Assembly (NCBI GenBank): GCA_009841005.1 | Contig: VXMR01000139.1 | Coordinates: forward strand, 1 to 54,668 | Reading direction: 5' to 3' | Length of the DNA: 54,668 nucleotides | Origin: Gemmatimonadales bacterium | GTDB taxonomy: Bacteria; Gemmatimonadota; Gemmatimonadetes; Palauibacterales; Palauibacteraceae | Part shown: in pieces, positions 1 to 8,435 of the stretch | Layout: every line of letters starts with the position of its first letter | How positions within the stretch are numbered: position 1 is the first letter of the stretch | The notes under the pieces: model-generated | Told to the model about the DNA's origin: nothing | Database searches by the model: none | Seen by the model: only the letters and a program-made list of their open reading frames with translations | Program-made: the position numbers and the translations under genes

Positions 1-2
1 CG

Positions 3-752
3 GGCAAGATCCTGAACGCGGCGAGCAACTTCTACAGCCGCGTCGCCGCGGACGCGGCCGAAGGAGAGAGGGAGGACGCGGTCCGCGAGCGCCGTGAGAA
101 CCGCGGCGTGCCCTATCTCTACCTCAAGCCGTCGCGCGGCGCGGTGGTCGGGACCAGCGACCGGATCGTGATTCCCCACGGCCGGAGCCAGACCGACTGG
201 GAGGTGGAACTGGGGGTGATCATGGGGCGGGCGGCAAAGTACGTCGCCTCCGAGGATGCGCAGGCGACCGTATTCGGGTACACGGTGACGATCGACGTGT
301 CCGACCGCGGCGGGCGTCCCCCGGGCGGCAACCCGACGGCTTCGGACTGGCTGGTCGAGAAGGGGCACGACACGTTCGCGCCGATGGGACCGTGGATCGT
401 CCCGAAGGAGTTCTACGGCGACCCGATGGAGCAGCTGCGTCAGACGCTGGACGTCGGCGGAGAGCGCATGCAGGAAGCGACGGCGGTAGACATGATCCAC
501 TCGCTGTGGGAGTTGATCGAGTACGCTTCCTCGATCCTGACGCTGTTCCCGGGCGACGTGATCAACCTCGGCACGTCCGGCGGCGTCGGCATGGGCGAGG
601 CGCGATTCCTTCAGCCCGGCGACGTCGTCACGGCAACGATCGACGGGATCGGCACGATCGAACTTCCCGTGGTCGAGGGGCCGGAGCCTCTCGGAGAAAC
701 CGGCGTCCGGCTGCCGCCCGTGAGCACCTACAGGCGGGATCCCGGCTCATGA
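3..752 (+). CDS. Fumarylacetoacetate hydrolase family protein, 5'-truncated by the window edge
   Basis: The reading frame is open from the first bases of the window, so the true start lies upstream; 249 residues are visible. FAH-family enzymes are metal-dependent C-C bond hydrolases or lyases acting on acylpyruvates and related beta-keto acids. The visible part holds the FAH core: DWEVELGVIMG supplies acidic metal ligands, followed by FGYTVTIDVSDRGGRPPGGN, the family's GYxxxxDVSxR region. The translation begins GKILNAASNFYS, matching the interior of the next gene and showing a tandem duplication. The stop overlaps the next start (ATGA). Substrate cannot be told from sequence. The N-terminus, and so any export signal, is not visible. 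Confidence 0.9.
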   Translation, partial: GKILNAASNFYSRVAADAAEGEREDAVRERRENRGVPYLYLKPSRGAVVGTSDRIVIPHGRSQTDWEVELGVIMGRAAKYVASEDAQATVFGYTVTIDVSDRGGRPPGGNPTASDWLVEKGHDTFAPMGPWIVPKEFYGDPMEQLRQTLDVGGERMQEATAVDMIHSLWELIEYASSILTLFPGDVINLGTSGGVGMGEARFLQPGDVVTATIDGIGTIELPVVEGPEPLGETGVRLPPVSTYRRDPGS

Positions 753-1894
753 GGACCCTCGTGGCGGCCGCGGCCCTGGCGTTCGCCGCTCCCCTGTCCG
801 CCCAGGGAGGGCCGGAGATCGAGATCGCGGAGCCCTTCAAGGTGGGGACGTTCGAGGTCGATGGCGTTCCGCGCGTCGCCCTCGTGCTGCGCGACGCCCT
901 CATCGTCGACATCGGGGAGGCGAACCGGGACCTCGAGCGAAACCCCGTTTATCCGCCCGTCCCGCCGCCGGCCGACATGATCGACCTCATCGGCCGCTAC
1001 GAGTACGGGGTGCGGCTCCGGCTGTACGAAATCGTCAACGACCTCGTGGCCCGGAGCGGACTTTCCGGGAGCGGTCGCGCCGACTTCGTCCACGACCTCG
1101 AGGACGTGCGCGTCCTTCCGCCGATCATGTACCCCGGAAAGATCCTGAACGCGGCGGTGAACTTCTACAGCCACGTCAACGAGGCGGGCAGCGAGGAGGA
1201 GCGACGCGAAGCCCGCCGACAGCGTCGCGAGAACCGCGGCGTGCCCTATCTCTTCCTCAAGCCGACGCGCGGCGCGGTGATCGGGGCCGACGACCGGATC
1301 GTGATCCCCTTCGGCCGGGACCGCACCGACTGGGAGGTGGAACTCGGCGCCGTGATCGGGCGCAGCGCCAAGTATGTCGACGCCCGGGACGCCCAGGACC
1401 ATGTGTTCGGGTACACGGTGACGATCGACGTCTCCGACCGGGGCGGGCGGCCGCCCGGCGGCAACCCCATGACGTCCGACTGGTTCGTCGGAAAAGGCCA
1501 CGACACGTTCGCGCCCATGGGTCCGTGGATCGTCCCCAAGGAGTTCTACGGCGATCCGATGGAGAAGCTGCGCCAGACGCTGGACGTGGGCGAGGAGCGC
1601 ATGCAGGAGGCGACCGCGGGAGACATGATTCACACGCTGTGGGAGCTGATCGAGTATGGGTCCTCCGTCGCGACGCTCTTCCCCGGCGACGTGATCAACA
1701 ACGGCACGTCGGGCGGCGTCGGCATGGGCACGGCGGTTCGCGGGGAGACGCGATTCCTGCAGCCCGGCGAGGTCGTCAGCGCCTCGATCGACGGCATCGG
1801 CACGCTGACGCTGGAGGTGGTGGCGGAGACGGAGCCGGCGGGCGGAACCGGCGCCCGGCTGCCGCCCGTCCGCAGCTATCGGGGCAACCGCTAA
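749..1894 (+). CDS. Fumarylacetoacetate hydrolase family protein with Sec signal peptide (tandem paralogue)
   Basis: This 381-residue FAH-fold protein starts at the ATG that overlaps the previous stop. The start MRTLVAAAALAFAAPLSAQG is a typical Sec signal peptide with an A-x-A-like cleavage site, which is unusual because FAH enzymes normally work in the cytosol. The core repeats the neighbour almost residue for residue, including GYTVTIDVSDRGGRPPGGNP and GPWIVPKEFYGDPME. It differs by a short insertion (TAVRG) near the C-terminus. The family uses a divalent metal to cleave acylpyruvate-type bonds. The location (periplasm) and substrate are inferred, not shown. A 40-bp gap separates it from a same-strand amino-acid permease. 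Confidence 0.9.
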   Translation: MRTLVAAAALAFAAPLSAQGGPEIEIAEPFKVGTFEVDGVPRVALVLRDALIVDIGEANRDLERNPVYPPVPPPADMIDLIGRYEYGVRLRLYEIVNDLVARSGLSGSGRADFVHDLEDVRVLPPIMYPGKILNAAVNFYSHVNEAGSEEERREARRQRRENRGVPYLFLKPTRGAVIGADDRIVIPFGRDRTDWEVELGAVIGRSAKYVDARDAQDHVFGYTVTIDVSDRGGRPPGGNPMTSDWFVGKGHDTFAPMGPWIVPKEFYGDPMEKLRQTLDVGEERMQEATAGDMIHTLWELIEYGSSVATLFPGDVINNGTSGGVGMGTAVRGETRFLQPGEVVSASIDGIGTLTLEVVAETEPAGGTGARLPPVRSYRGNR

Positions 1895-1934
1895 GCGCGG
1901 CCGGGCCGTCGGCAACTCCCGCCCGGAGCGGCAG

Positions 1935-3302
1935 ATGACGCCCAGGCCCGCCCTGGGGCTGTGGATGTGCACGGCCCTCGTGGTCGGGAGCATGGTGGGC
2001 TCGGGCGTCTTTCTGCTGCCCGCATCGCTCTCTCCGTACGGGGGGATCAGCATCCTCGGCTGGCTGGTGAGCGCGGGCGGGGCGATGTGCCTGGCGCTCG
2101 TCATGGCGCGGCTGGGCTCGCTGATTCCGAAGGTCGGCGGCCCCTACGCTTTCGCGCGCGAGGGCTTCGGCGACTTCATCGGGTTCTGGGTCGCATGGTC
2201 CTACTGGATCTCGCTGCTCACAGCCAATGCGGCCCTCGCCGTGGCGACCGTGAGCTACGCGACCGTCTTCTGGCCCGTGCTGGGCGCTTCTCCCATCGCC
2301 GGGGGCATGGCATCCCTCGCCGCCCTCTGGGGCCTGACATTCGTGAACGCGTGGGGCGTGCGCGCGGCGGGGCATGTGCAACTCGTCACCACCGTGCTCA
2401 AGCTCCTGCCGCTGGCGGCGGTCGGCACGATCGGCTTCCTCTACTTCCAGCCCGAGCACTTCCGTCCGTTCAACCCGACGGGGGGCAATCCCATCGCCGC
2501 CGTCACGGCGACGGTGACGCTCACGCTGTGGGCGTTCATGGGACTTGAGGCCGCGACCGTCCCCGCCGCCGACGTGCGGGACCCCGCGCGCACGATCCCG
2601 CGGGCCACGATCCTCGGCACCGTGATCGCGGCGTCGATCTTCATCATCAGCACCTCCGCCGTGATGGGGATCATCGCGCCGGCGGATCTCGCGGTCTCCA
2701 CCGCGCCCTTCGCGGACGCGGCCGGATCGATCTGGGGGAATGCCGGCCGGCTCGTGATCGGCGCGGGCGCCACGATCGCCTGCTTCGGCGCGCTCAACGG
2801 CTGGATCCTGCTCTCCGGCCAGCTCCCTCGGGCCGCCGCGCAGGATGGCCTCCTTCCCGCCGCCTTCGCGCGACTCAGTCCGCGCGGCACGCCGTCCTTC
2901 GGCCTCATCTTCGCGGCGGGCGTCGCGACGATCCTCATCGCGATGAACTACACGCGCGGCCTCGTCCAGGCCTTCACCTTCCTCATCCTGCTCTCCACGC
3001 TCGCGACGCTGCTCGCCTACGTGTTCGCGAGCACGACCGGATTGCTCTTCGCCGTGCGCGAGCGCCTCGGCGCGAGGGACGCCTCGCGTGCAGGGCGAAG
3101 CTCCGGCGCCGCGGCTCCCGTGGGACGGCTGGTCGTGGCCATCCTCGCCTTCGGGTTTTCCTTCTGGGCCATCGCGGGGGCGGGCCCCGAAATCGTGTTC
3201 TGGGGCTTCCTCCTCCTCGTGGCGGGGGTCCCCGTGTTCGTCGTGATGCGGGCCGCGGGCGGCGGAAGAGACGCGGCGGACGGGCAGGTGGGCGGGGGCT
3301 GA
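1935..3302 (+). CDS. APC-superfamily amino-acid permease
   Basis: A 455-residue, very hydrophobic polytopic inner-membrane protein with about 12 predicted spans. The first span, VVGSMVGSGVFLLPASL, is the signature of APC carriers such as AdiC/CadB-type antiporters, where the GSGxF unwound helix binds the substrate's amino and carboxyl groups. A second landmark is LWAFMGLEAATVPAADVRDP, the usual TM6 region followed by a loop. Substrate is unknown. An arginine-deiminase/DDAH-like enzyme lies 0.6 kb downstream on the same strand, making a guanidino compound or basic amino acid a reasonable but untested guess. Length is normal for the family. Confidence 0.92.
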   Translation: MTPRPALGLWMCTALVVGSMVGSGVFLLPASLSPYGGISILGWLVSAGGAMCLALVMARLGSLIPKVGGPYAFAREGFGDFIGFWVAWSYWISLLTANAALAVATVSYATVFWPVLGASPIAGGMASLAALWGLTFVNAWGVRAAGHVQLVTTVLKLLPLAAVGTIGFLYFQPEHFRPFNPTGGNPIAAVTATVTLTLWAFMGLEAATVPAADVRDPARTIPRATILGTVIAASIFIISTSAVMGIIAPADLAVSTAPFADAAGSIWGNAGRLVIGAGATIACFGALNGWILLSGQLPRAAAQDGLLPAAFARLSPRGTPSFGLIFAAGVATILIAMNYTRGLVQAFTFLILLSTLATLLAYVFASTTGLLFAVRERLGARDASRAGRSSGAAAPVGRLVVAILAFGFSFWAIAGAGPEIVFWGFLLLVAGVPVFVVMRAAGGGRDAADGQVGGG

Positions 3303-3311
3303 CTTCCCCCC

Positions 3312-3842
3312 TCAGTCGCCGGCGACCGCGCGCTCGAGAACCTGGAGGAACTCGTCCAGCGCGGTGCGCCCCTTGTCCCGTGCGTAGTAGCGGCGAACCT
3401 CGCGATACCGGTCCGCCGGATCCAGCTTCAACCCCTCCGTCATCACCCACTCCTGGATCGGCGCCGGCCGGGGGCCCCACCACCCACGCTCGCGGAACGC
3501 CTCGTCGTAGATGATGAGCACGGGGATCGACCGGCTCGTCCCGTTCGTGAGGTGCGCGTCCATCAGGTCCGGATTCTCGTCGCGAAGGAGGACGCGCAGT
3601 TCGATGTTCCCGGCGACCTCCGCCAGGCGATCGAACACGGGCAGGGTGTTGATCGCGTCTCCGCACCAGTCCTCGGTGAGCGCGATGACCTTCCACCGGC
3701 CGGGGATGGCGCGGGCACGTTGCCGGGTCTCCTCGTCCACGGACGCCCGTCGGGCCAGCGCGTGCCAGAGTTCGCGGTTCTTCCCGACCGTCTCCAGGTA
3801 CTCGGAAAACGTTGATGCGCCGTGAAATCGCTCTCGAATCAA
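3312..3842 (-). CDS. Thioredoxin-fold family protein (single-cysteine WCGD type)
   Basis: A 176-residue protein of the thioredoxin_9-like family. The active-site region reads LTEDWCGDAINTLPVF, so only the first cysteine of the usual CxxC is present. The other landmark is NGTSRSIPVLIIYD, where the conserved cis-proline follows the strand as in thioredoxins. Homologues of this shape share the ERGWWGPRP motif seen here. The gene starts at TTG (3842); family members have the same N-terminal length, which supports it. Without the second cysteine it is unlikely to act as a classical disulfide reductase; mixed-disulfide or bacillithiol/CoA-type chemistry is possible. It converges on the permease gene with a 9-bp gap. 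Confidence 0.85.
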   Translation of the reverse strand: MIRERFHGASTFSEYLETVGKNRELWHALARRASVDEETRQRARAIPGRWKVIALTEDWCGDAINTLPVFDRLAEVAGNIELRVLLRDENPDLMDAHLTNGTSRSIPVLIIYDEAFRERGWWGPRPAPIQEWVMTEGLKLDPADRYREVRRYYARDKGRTALDEFLQVLERAVAGD

Positions 3843-3933
3843 GCTCGGGAACCCTCGGGCTGCGGTCCGTGACGGGATGATGCGGCCGGCGATGCCGATG
3901 GCGCCGGGGCCAGCGAAGGTACGGGTGCGGCCG

Positions 3934-3946
3934 TAGCTTCAGCCAG
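3934..3946 (+). promoter_or_regulatory. Candidate -10 element for a possibly leaderless transcript
   Basis: TAGCTT at 3934-3939 fits a weak TAnnnT -10 box. It ends 7 bases before the ATG of the deiminase-like gene (3947), so transcription would begin at or next to the start codon. No Shine-Dalgarno sequence is present between them and no convincing -35 is seen. Inference only. Confidence 0.3.
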
Positions 3947-4873
3947 ATGAACGGGCGGCTGCAAACCGAAGCGAGGTTCGGCGTCTCCAGCATGGTGGCG
4001 CCGCTGCGGAGAGTGGCGATGCGCCGGCCGGGCCGGGCGACGCTGGAGGCGGATCCGGCGCGCTGGCATTACGCGGGTCCGCTGGAGTCCGGCCGGCTGC
4101 TGCCGCAGTACGACGCGTTCACCGAGCGCGTCGCGGCCTCCGGGGCCGATATCGAGTGGATCGGCGATTCGGCGGACGACGGCCTCGCCGACGCGATGTT
4201 CCCCTTCGACCCCTCCTTCATGACGCCCGGCGGCGCGATTCTCCTACGGCCCGGGAAGGCGTTGCGCCAGCCCGAGGTGGCGAGCCACGAAACGCTCTAC
4301 CGCCGGCTCGGCGTGCCTGTGATCGGCGCCATCGAAGCCCCCGGAACCGCGGAAGGCGGAGACCTGATGTGGGTCGACGCAGGCACCCTCGCGGCAGGAC
4401 GCGGCTTCCGCACCAACCAGGCCGGCATCGACCAGCTTCAGGCCATTCTGGCCCCTCTCGGAATCGAAGTCCGCGCCTTCGATCTTCCGATGTGGCACGG
4501 AAGCGCCGCCTGTCTCCACCTGCTCTCGCTCGTGAGCCCGCTGGACCGGGATCTGGCGCTGATCTATCCCCGGCTCTTTCCCGTCGCACTCCACGAGCTG
4601 CTGCTCGAGCGCGGCGTCCAATGCCTCGAGGCCGGGGATGAGGAGTTCACGGTCTCCGCGGGGCTGAATCTCAACGTCCTCGCGACCGCACCGCGCCGCT
4701 GCATCGCGCTCGATGGATTTCCCGAGACGGTCCGGCTGATGAGAGATGCGGGCTGCGAGGTCACGCGTTTCGACGGCGACGCGCTCTGTATCCCGTGCGA
4801 GGGTGGCCCGACCTGCCTTACGCTCCCCATCCTCCGCGACCATCCGCCCTCTTCAACGGAAAACGGTCCATGA
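3947..4873 (+). CDS. Arginine deiminase / dimethylarginine dimethylaminohydrolase-like guanidino-modifying enzyme
   Basis: A 308-residue member of the pentein (amidinotransferase) superfamily, which hydrolyses or transfers the guanidino group of arginine derivatives through a covalent Cys intermediate. The catalytic set is visible: EGGD at residues 136-139, a histidine at 191 in ACLHLLS, and the nucleophilic Cys290 in EGGPTCLTLPILRD, the C-terminal arrangement typical of DDAH/ADI enzymes. Expected products would be citrulline plus ammonia or dimethylamine. The stop codon overlaps the next gene's ATG, so the two are probably co-translated. Arginine, N-methylarginine and other guanidino substrates cannot be separated from sequence alone. 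Confidence 0.85.
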   Translation: MNGRLQTEARFGVSSMVAPLRRVAMRRPGRATLEADPARWHYAGPLESGRLLPQYDAFTERVAASGADIEWIGDSADDGLADAMFPFDPSFMTPGGAILLRPGKALRQPEVASHETLYRRLGVPVIGAIEAPGTAEGGDLMWVDAGTLAAGRGFRTNQAGIDQLQAILAPLGIEVRAFDLPMWHGSAACLHLLSLVSPLDRDLALIYPRLFPVALHELLLERGVQCLEAGDEEFTVSAGLNLNVLATAPRRCIALDGFPETVRLMRDAGCEVTRFDGDALCIPCEGGPTCLTLPILRDHPPSSTENGP

Positions 4874-5409
4874 ATCGCACGCTGAAGCGCATCATTATCG
4901 GTATGATCGTCGTCATCGCGGGTCTGGCCGGGGTCGTCTACGGCGTCGGGATTTCCCTGCCCGAGGGTCACGTGGCGGCGGTGCGCGCCGGGTTCTCCGC
5001 AACGCCCGAGGAGATCTTCGCGACCGTCGCAGACTATCGCGCGTACCCCGAGTGGCGACCGACCGTCGAGGGAATCGAGGAACTTCCGGCGCGGGACGGA
5101 AAGCCGGCCTGGGTGGAACTCGGTGCCACCGGGCCGCTCCCCATGGAGCTGACGGAGAGCGAGCCTCCGACCCGGCTCGTGACGACGATCCTCTCGGAAG
5201 GCATGCCTTTCGGCGGCCGCTGGATCGTCGAGATCGAACCTACCGTCGCGGGGGCGACCGTCACGATCACCGAGGAGGGCGAGGTCTACAGCCCGGTCTT
5301 CCGCTTCGTGAGCCGCTACTTCATGGGACACCACGCCACGGCGTCGCTGTTCCTCTCCGACCTCGGCGCCCGTTTCGACGAGACCGTCACCGTCGACGTG
5401 GTGCGCTAG
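4870..5409 (+). CDS. Membrane-anchored SRPBCC-fold protein
   Basis: A 179-residue protein beginning MNRTLKRIIIGMIVVIAGLA, one N-terminal membrane helix, followed by an SRPBCC (START-like) domain. The fold is suggested by the opening FSATPEEIFATVADYRAYPEWRPTVEGIEEL, shortened here to its hallmark of a strand, a helix and a conserved P-x-W. Such domains bind hydrophobic ligands in a deep pocket and have many roles. The start at 4870 is chosen because it gives the membrane helix and overlaps the upstream stop (ATGA), implying translational coupling to the deiminase-like gene. Ligand and role are unknown. Confidence 0.8.
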   Translation: MNRTLKRIIIGMIVVIAGLAGVVYGVGISLPEGHVAAVRAGFSATPEEIFATVADYRAYPEWRPTVEGIEELPARDGKPAWVELGATGPLPMELTESEPPTRLVTTILSEGMPFGGRWIVEIEPTVAGATVTITEEGEVYSPVFRFVSRYFMGHHATASLFLSDLGARFDETVTVDVVR

Positions 5410-5418
5410 CCGACCGCG

Positions 5419-6036
5419 TCAGCCGGCGAAAAACTCCCGGATGCCGCTGAGGCACATCTGGCAGCCGATGGCGAGGAGGATCAGGCCCGAGAAACGCTCG
5501 AAGATCCGGACCGCCCGGCCGCTCAGCGCGTGCGAGAGGAAGCCGGCGGCCAGGAGCACGACGAGCACGCCCAGCGATGCGACCGACACCGCAATGAGTG
5601 TGGCGACGGGAATTCCAATCAACGCGCCGGCCTCGTCGAGCGCCAGCGTGATCACGGCGGTGATCGACGCAGGCCCCGCGATCAGCGGCATGACGAGCGG
5701 GACCCATAGGTGGTCCTCCGTCTCGCCCGGATCCCGGCGTACGCCCGTGATCCCGAATCCCGCCCCGCGCAGCATCTCGAGCGCGGCGAGGATGACGACG
5801 AGGCCGCCGGCCGTGCGGAACGCGGCGAAGCTCACGTCGAAGAGACTCAGGATGCGCGCGCCGGCGATCGCGGCGACGGTAAGCACGATGAGCACCCCCA
5901 CCGCCACCTTCACCGCCGCGCGACGGAGCTCCACACGAGAAAATCCGTCCGTCGCCGCGAAGAAGAACGGAAGCTCCGCGAGTGGATTCGTGAGCGCGAT
6001 GAGCGCAATGCTGCCGTAGAGAATCTGGTCGATCAC
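5419..6036 (-). CDS. MarC family integral membrane protein
   Basis: A 205-residue inner-membrane protein with about six hydrophobic helices. Family landmarks are ALTNPLAELPFFFAAT near the N-terminus and VPLVMPLIAGPASITAVI in the middle, each carrying the conserved N-P and P-x-x-x-G-P motifs of MarC (UPF0056) proteins. The molecular function of the family is unresolved; the old link to multiple antibiotic resistance was not upheld. Translation starts at GTG (6036). It converges on the SRPBCC gene and is divergent from the hydrolase gene at 6156. Confidence 0.9.
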   Translation of the reverse strand: MIDQILYGSIALIALTNPLAELPFFFAATDGFSRVELRRAAVKVAVGVLIVLTVAAIAGARILSLFDVSFAAFRTAGGLVVILAALEMLRGAGFGITGVRRDPGETEDHLWVPLVMPLIAGPASITAVITLALDEAGALIGIPVATLIAVSVASLGVLVVLLAAGFLSHALSGRAVRIFERFSGLILLAIGCQMCLSGIREFFAG

Positions 6037-6155
6037 GGGGACACGATATTCGCGCCCGCGCGCCGGCGCGACCTTCGCACCCGTGGCCGGAACCGCGTGC
6101 GTCCCGCATGTTGGCAGGGTTCCAGAAACCTGTCGTCCGGACTCCGGGGGAAGCC

Positions 6156-7607
6156 ATGAAACGCCTCACACTCGCGGCCATCGCGCTCGCTCTTCTCGCG
6201 CCCGCCGCTACCGCCGCCCAGCAGCAGCGGTCCTACGACTACTTCGCTCCGCAGCGGGAGATGATCCAGCGGGGCGTCCAGGCCATCCTCCAGTGCAACG
6301 GCCTGTTCACGGGAGAACGGACGCTGGAGCAGGTCTTCGAGCAGGAGCTCGCCTACCTGCGAGACCCCGTCGGGACGGCCGAGGGCGGCGACTACGTCGT
6401 CGACTGGGAGAGGAAGGCGGTCGCCATCGGCGAACCCGGCGCGATTCCGACCATGCGGGCGGCGTTCCGCGAGGGGATCGGGTGCGTGATCATGTCGCCG
6501 GAGCAGATCTTTGACGACATCGACGACCTGCCGATCCTGACGACCCCCCCGCCGGACGGCGATCCCGAAGGGGCGGCGTGGCCCGACGGAGATCTCGTCA
6601 TGAGTAGCCCACTCCCGCGGGGCGTCGATCCGGTGGCGCTCCGAGCCGCCTCCGACTGGACCTTCGACCGCGAGTCGCCGGAGCAGGTGACGCTCAGCCT
6701 CATCGTCCTCTACGACGGGGAGATCATCCACGAGCGCTACGCTCCGGGCATCAACATGTTCACGAAGACCCGCACGTGGTCCACCGCGAAGAGCATTGCC
6801 TCGACGCTGATCGGAATGCTCGTCGACGAGGGCAAGCTGGCGCTCGATGAGCCGCTGCCCTTCGACTGGCTGCCGGAGAACGCCGGGTCCGCGGAGACCG
6901 ATCCCCGCCGCGAGATCACCCTCCGCCACGCACTCAACATGTCGAGCGGACTCTATCCCGTGGACAGCTGGGGGATGGAATACGCAACCGGTTCCGGCTT
7001 CTCCTACTGGGCCGGAGAGAGTTCAGTGCACGGCGCTCGCAACCGCTCGCTAATGCAGGAACCCGGGACGTTCTGGGACTACGAGAACTACGACACGCTG
7101 CTCGGCGTGTACGCGATGAAGAAGGCGATCGGCGACCCCCAGGCCTACCTCGAGTTCCCGCGGGAACGGCTTCTCGACAAGATCGGGATGCGGAACACGC
7201 TCCTCAGCACCGACCGCTTCGGGGACTTCATCATGAGCAGCCAGGTCTACACGACGGCCCGGGACCTGGCCCGCTTCGGGCTCCTCTACGCACAGAACGG
7301 GATGTGGAAGGACGAGCGCCTGATCTCCGAGGAGTGGATCGACTTCGTGCGGACGCCGGCCCCCGCCACCTCCGAGACCGGCAACTTCTACGGCGGCCAG
7401 TTCTGGCTCGTGCCCGACGACCGCACGGATGTGCCGAAGGGTGCCTACTCCACCGCCGGCAACCGCGGCCAGTTCGTTGTCATCGTGCCGTCACACGACG
7501 TCGTCATCGTCCGACGCGGGCTCGATTACGGCCGGCAGGGCTTCGACCGCTGGGACATGACGCGCGAGGTCCTCAAGGCGTTCGAACCCGTCGCCGCGAA
7601 CCCCTGA
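6156..7607 (+). CDS. Exported serine hydrolase, class C beta-lactamase fold
   Basis: A 483-residue protein with a Sec signal peptide (MKRLTLAAIALALLAPAATA). The start at 6156 is preferred over an in-frame upstream ATG because it gives the signal peptide and has GGGGGAAG just upstream. The catalytic S-x-x-K is in WSTAKSIAS, the Y-x-N counterpart is YEN in WDYENYDTLLG, and GNRGQ occupies the third-motif position. The family covers esterases, D-amino peptidases and beta-lactamases; the substrate is not predictable. The 130 residues before the domain form an unassigned N-terminal region rich in acidic residues. It probably acts in the periplasm. Confidence 0.88.
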   Translation: MKRLTLAAIALALLAPAATAAQQQRSYDYFAPQREMIQRGVQAILQCNGLFTGERTLEQVFEQELAYLRDPVGTAEGGDYVVDWERKAVAIGEPGAIPTMRAAFREGIGCVIMSPEQIFDDIDDLPILTTPPPDGDPEGAAWPDGDLVMSSPLPRGVDPVALRAASDWTFDRESPEQVTLSLIVLYDGEIIHERYAPGINMFTKTRTWSTAKSIASTLIGMLVDEGKLALDEPLPFDWLPENAGSAETDPRREITLRHALNMSSGLYPVDSWGMEYATGSGFSYWAGESSVHGARNRSLMQEPGTFWDYENYDTLLGVYAMKKAIGDPQAYLEFPRERLLDKIGMRNTLLSTDRFGDFIMSSQVYTTARDLARFGLLYAQNGMWKDERLISEEWIDFVRTPAPATSETGNFYGGQFWLVPDDRTDVPKGAYSTAGNRGQFVVIVPSHDVVIVRRGLDYGRQGFDRWDMTREVLKAFEPVAANP

Positions 7608-7653
7608 CGCCGGGAGGCGCGGGGGTCAGCTCCGCCGAGGAGCCCGGCGGGGG

Positions 7654-8331
7654 TCAGACCCAGCGGCCGCCGTGGAGTTGGAGGACGAAGGGGTTGGTGT
7701 CGCGCTCCAGCCCCACGGTGGTCTCGGGGCCGTGGCCGGGGTAGAGGCGCGTCTCGGGCGGCAGCGTCAGCACCTGCGACCGGATGGACTCCATGAGCAC
7801 GCCGTAGTTCCCGTTCGGGAGATCCGTCCGTCCGATCGACCCGCGGAAGATCACGTCCCCCACGATCGCCACCGGGTGTGACGTGGAGACGAACATGACG
7901 TGCCCCGGCGCGTGGCCGGGTGCGAACAGGACTTCGAATTCCGAACCGCCGAAGGCGATGTTCGTGCCGGGGACCAGGTCGATGTCGGGCGGAGGCGGCT
8001 CCACGCAGGACACGCCGAAGACGAGCGCCTGGTTGGCCACGTTGTCGTAGAGGGGCCGATCAAGGGGATGCAGGTAGATGGGCGCCTGCGTCTCGGCCTT
8101 CGCCTCCTTGAGACCGTCGATATGGTCCACGTGCGCATGCGTGACGAGGAGGGCCGCGATGTCCAGATCGCGGGCGCGCGCCTCGGCCAGCGCCTCGGGC
8201 GTCGCGGCACCGGGATCGACCAGAAGCCCGGTGCGGCCGTCCTCGCAGACCACGAGCAGCGTGTTCTGCGCGAACGGTCCACCCGTGAACGTCAGAATCT
8301 CGATCTTGCCCCCTCCATTTATACCCGCCAT
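7654..8331 (-). CDS. MBL-fold metallo-hydrolase, glyoxalase II-like
   Basis: A 225-residue metallo-beta-lactamase-fold protein. It shows the dinuclear-metal motif THAHVDHIDG (HxHxDH), then GHAPGHVMF, GDVIFRGSIGRTDLP and LYPGHGPETT in the expected order. This pattern matches the glyoxalase II-like YcbL/GloB group, which hydrolyses thioesters such as S-lactoylglutathione. The start at 8331 is used because the 39 residues before it are basic and low-complexity and lie in the divergent region shared with the MATE gene. It is likely cytosolic; no signal peptide is seen. Confidence 0.9.
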   Translation of the reverse strand: MAGINGGGKIEILTFTGGPFAQNTLLVVCEDGRTGLLVDPGAATPEALAEARARDLDIAALLVTHAHVDHIDGLKEAKAETQAPIYLHPLDRPLYDNVANQALVFGVSCVEPPPPDIDLVPGTNIAFGGSEFEVLFAPGHAPGHVMFVSTSHPVAIVGDVIFRGSIGRTDLPNGNYGVLMESIRSQVLTLPPETRLYPGHGPETTVGLERDTNPFVLQLHGGRWV

Positions 8332-8435
8332 GGCCGCTTTTCGGCCCTCCGTGCGGGTGAGGCGGAGTCTATCCGCGGCGCTGCGGGGCGGCAACGGATT
8401 TGCCTTTCGGAACGCGCCAGACGCAGGATTGCGCG

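Noticed and set aside
728..2104. Minus-strand open frame across the FAH and permease genes
   Set aside because: Antisense shadow of two well-supported genes, with His/Arg/Asp-rich composition and no domain.
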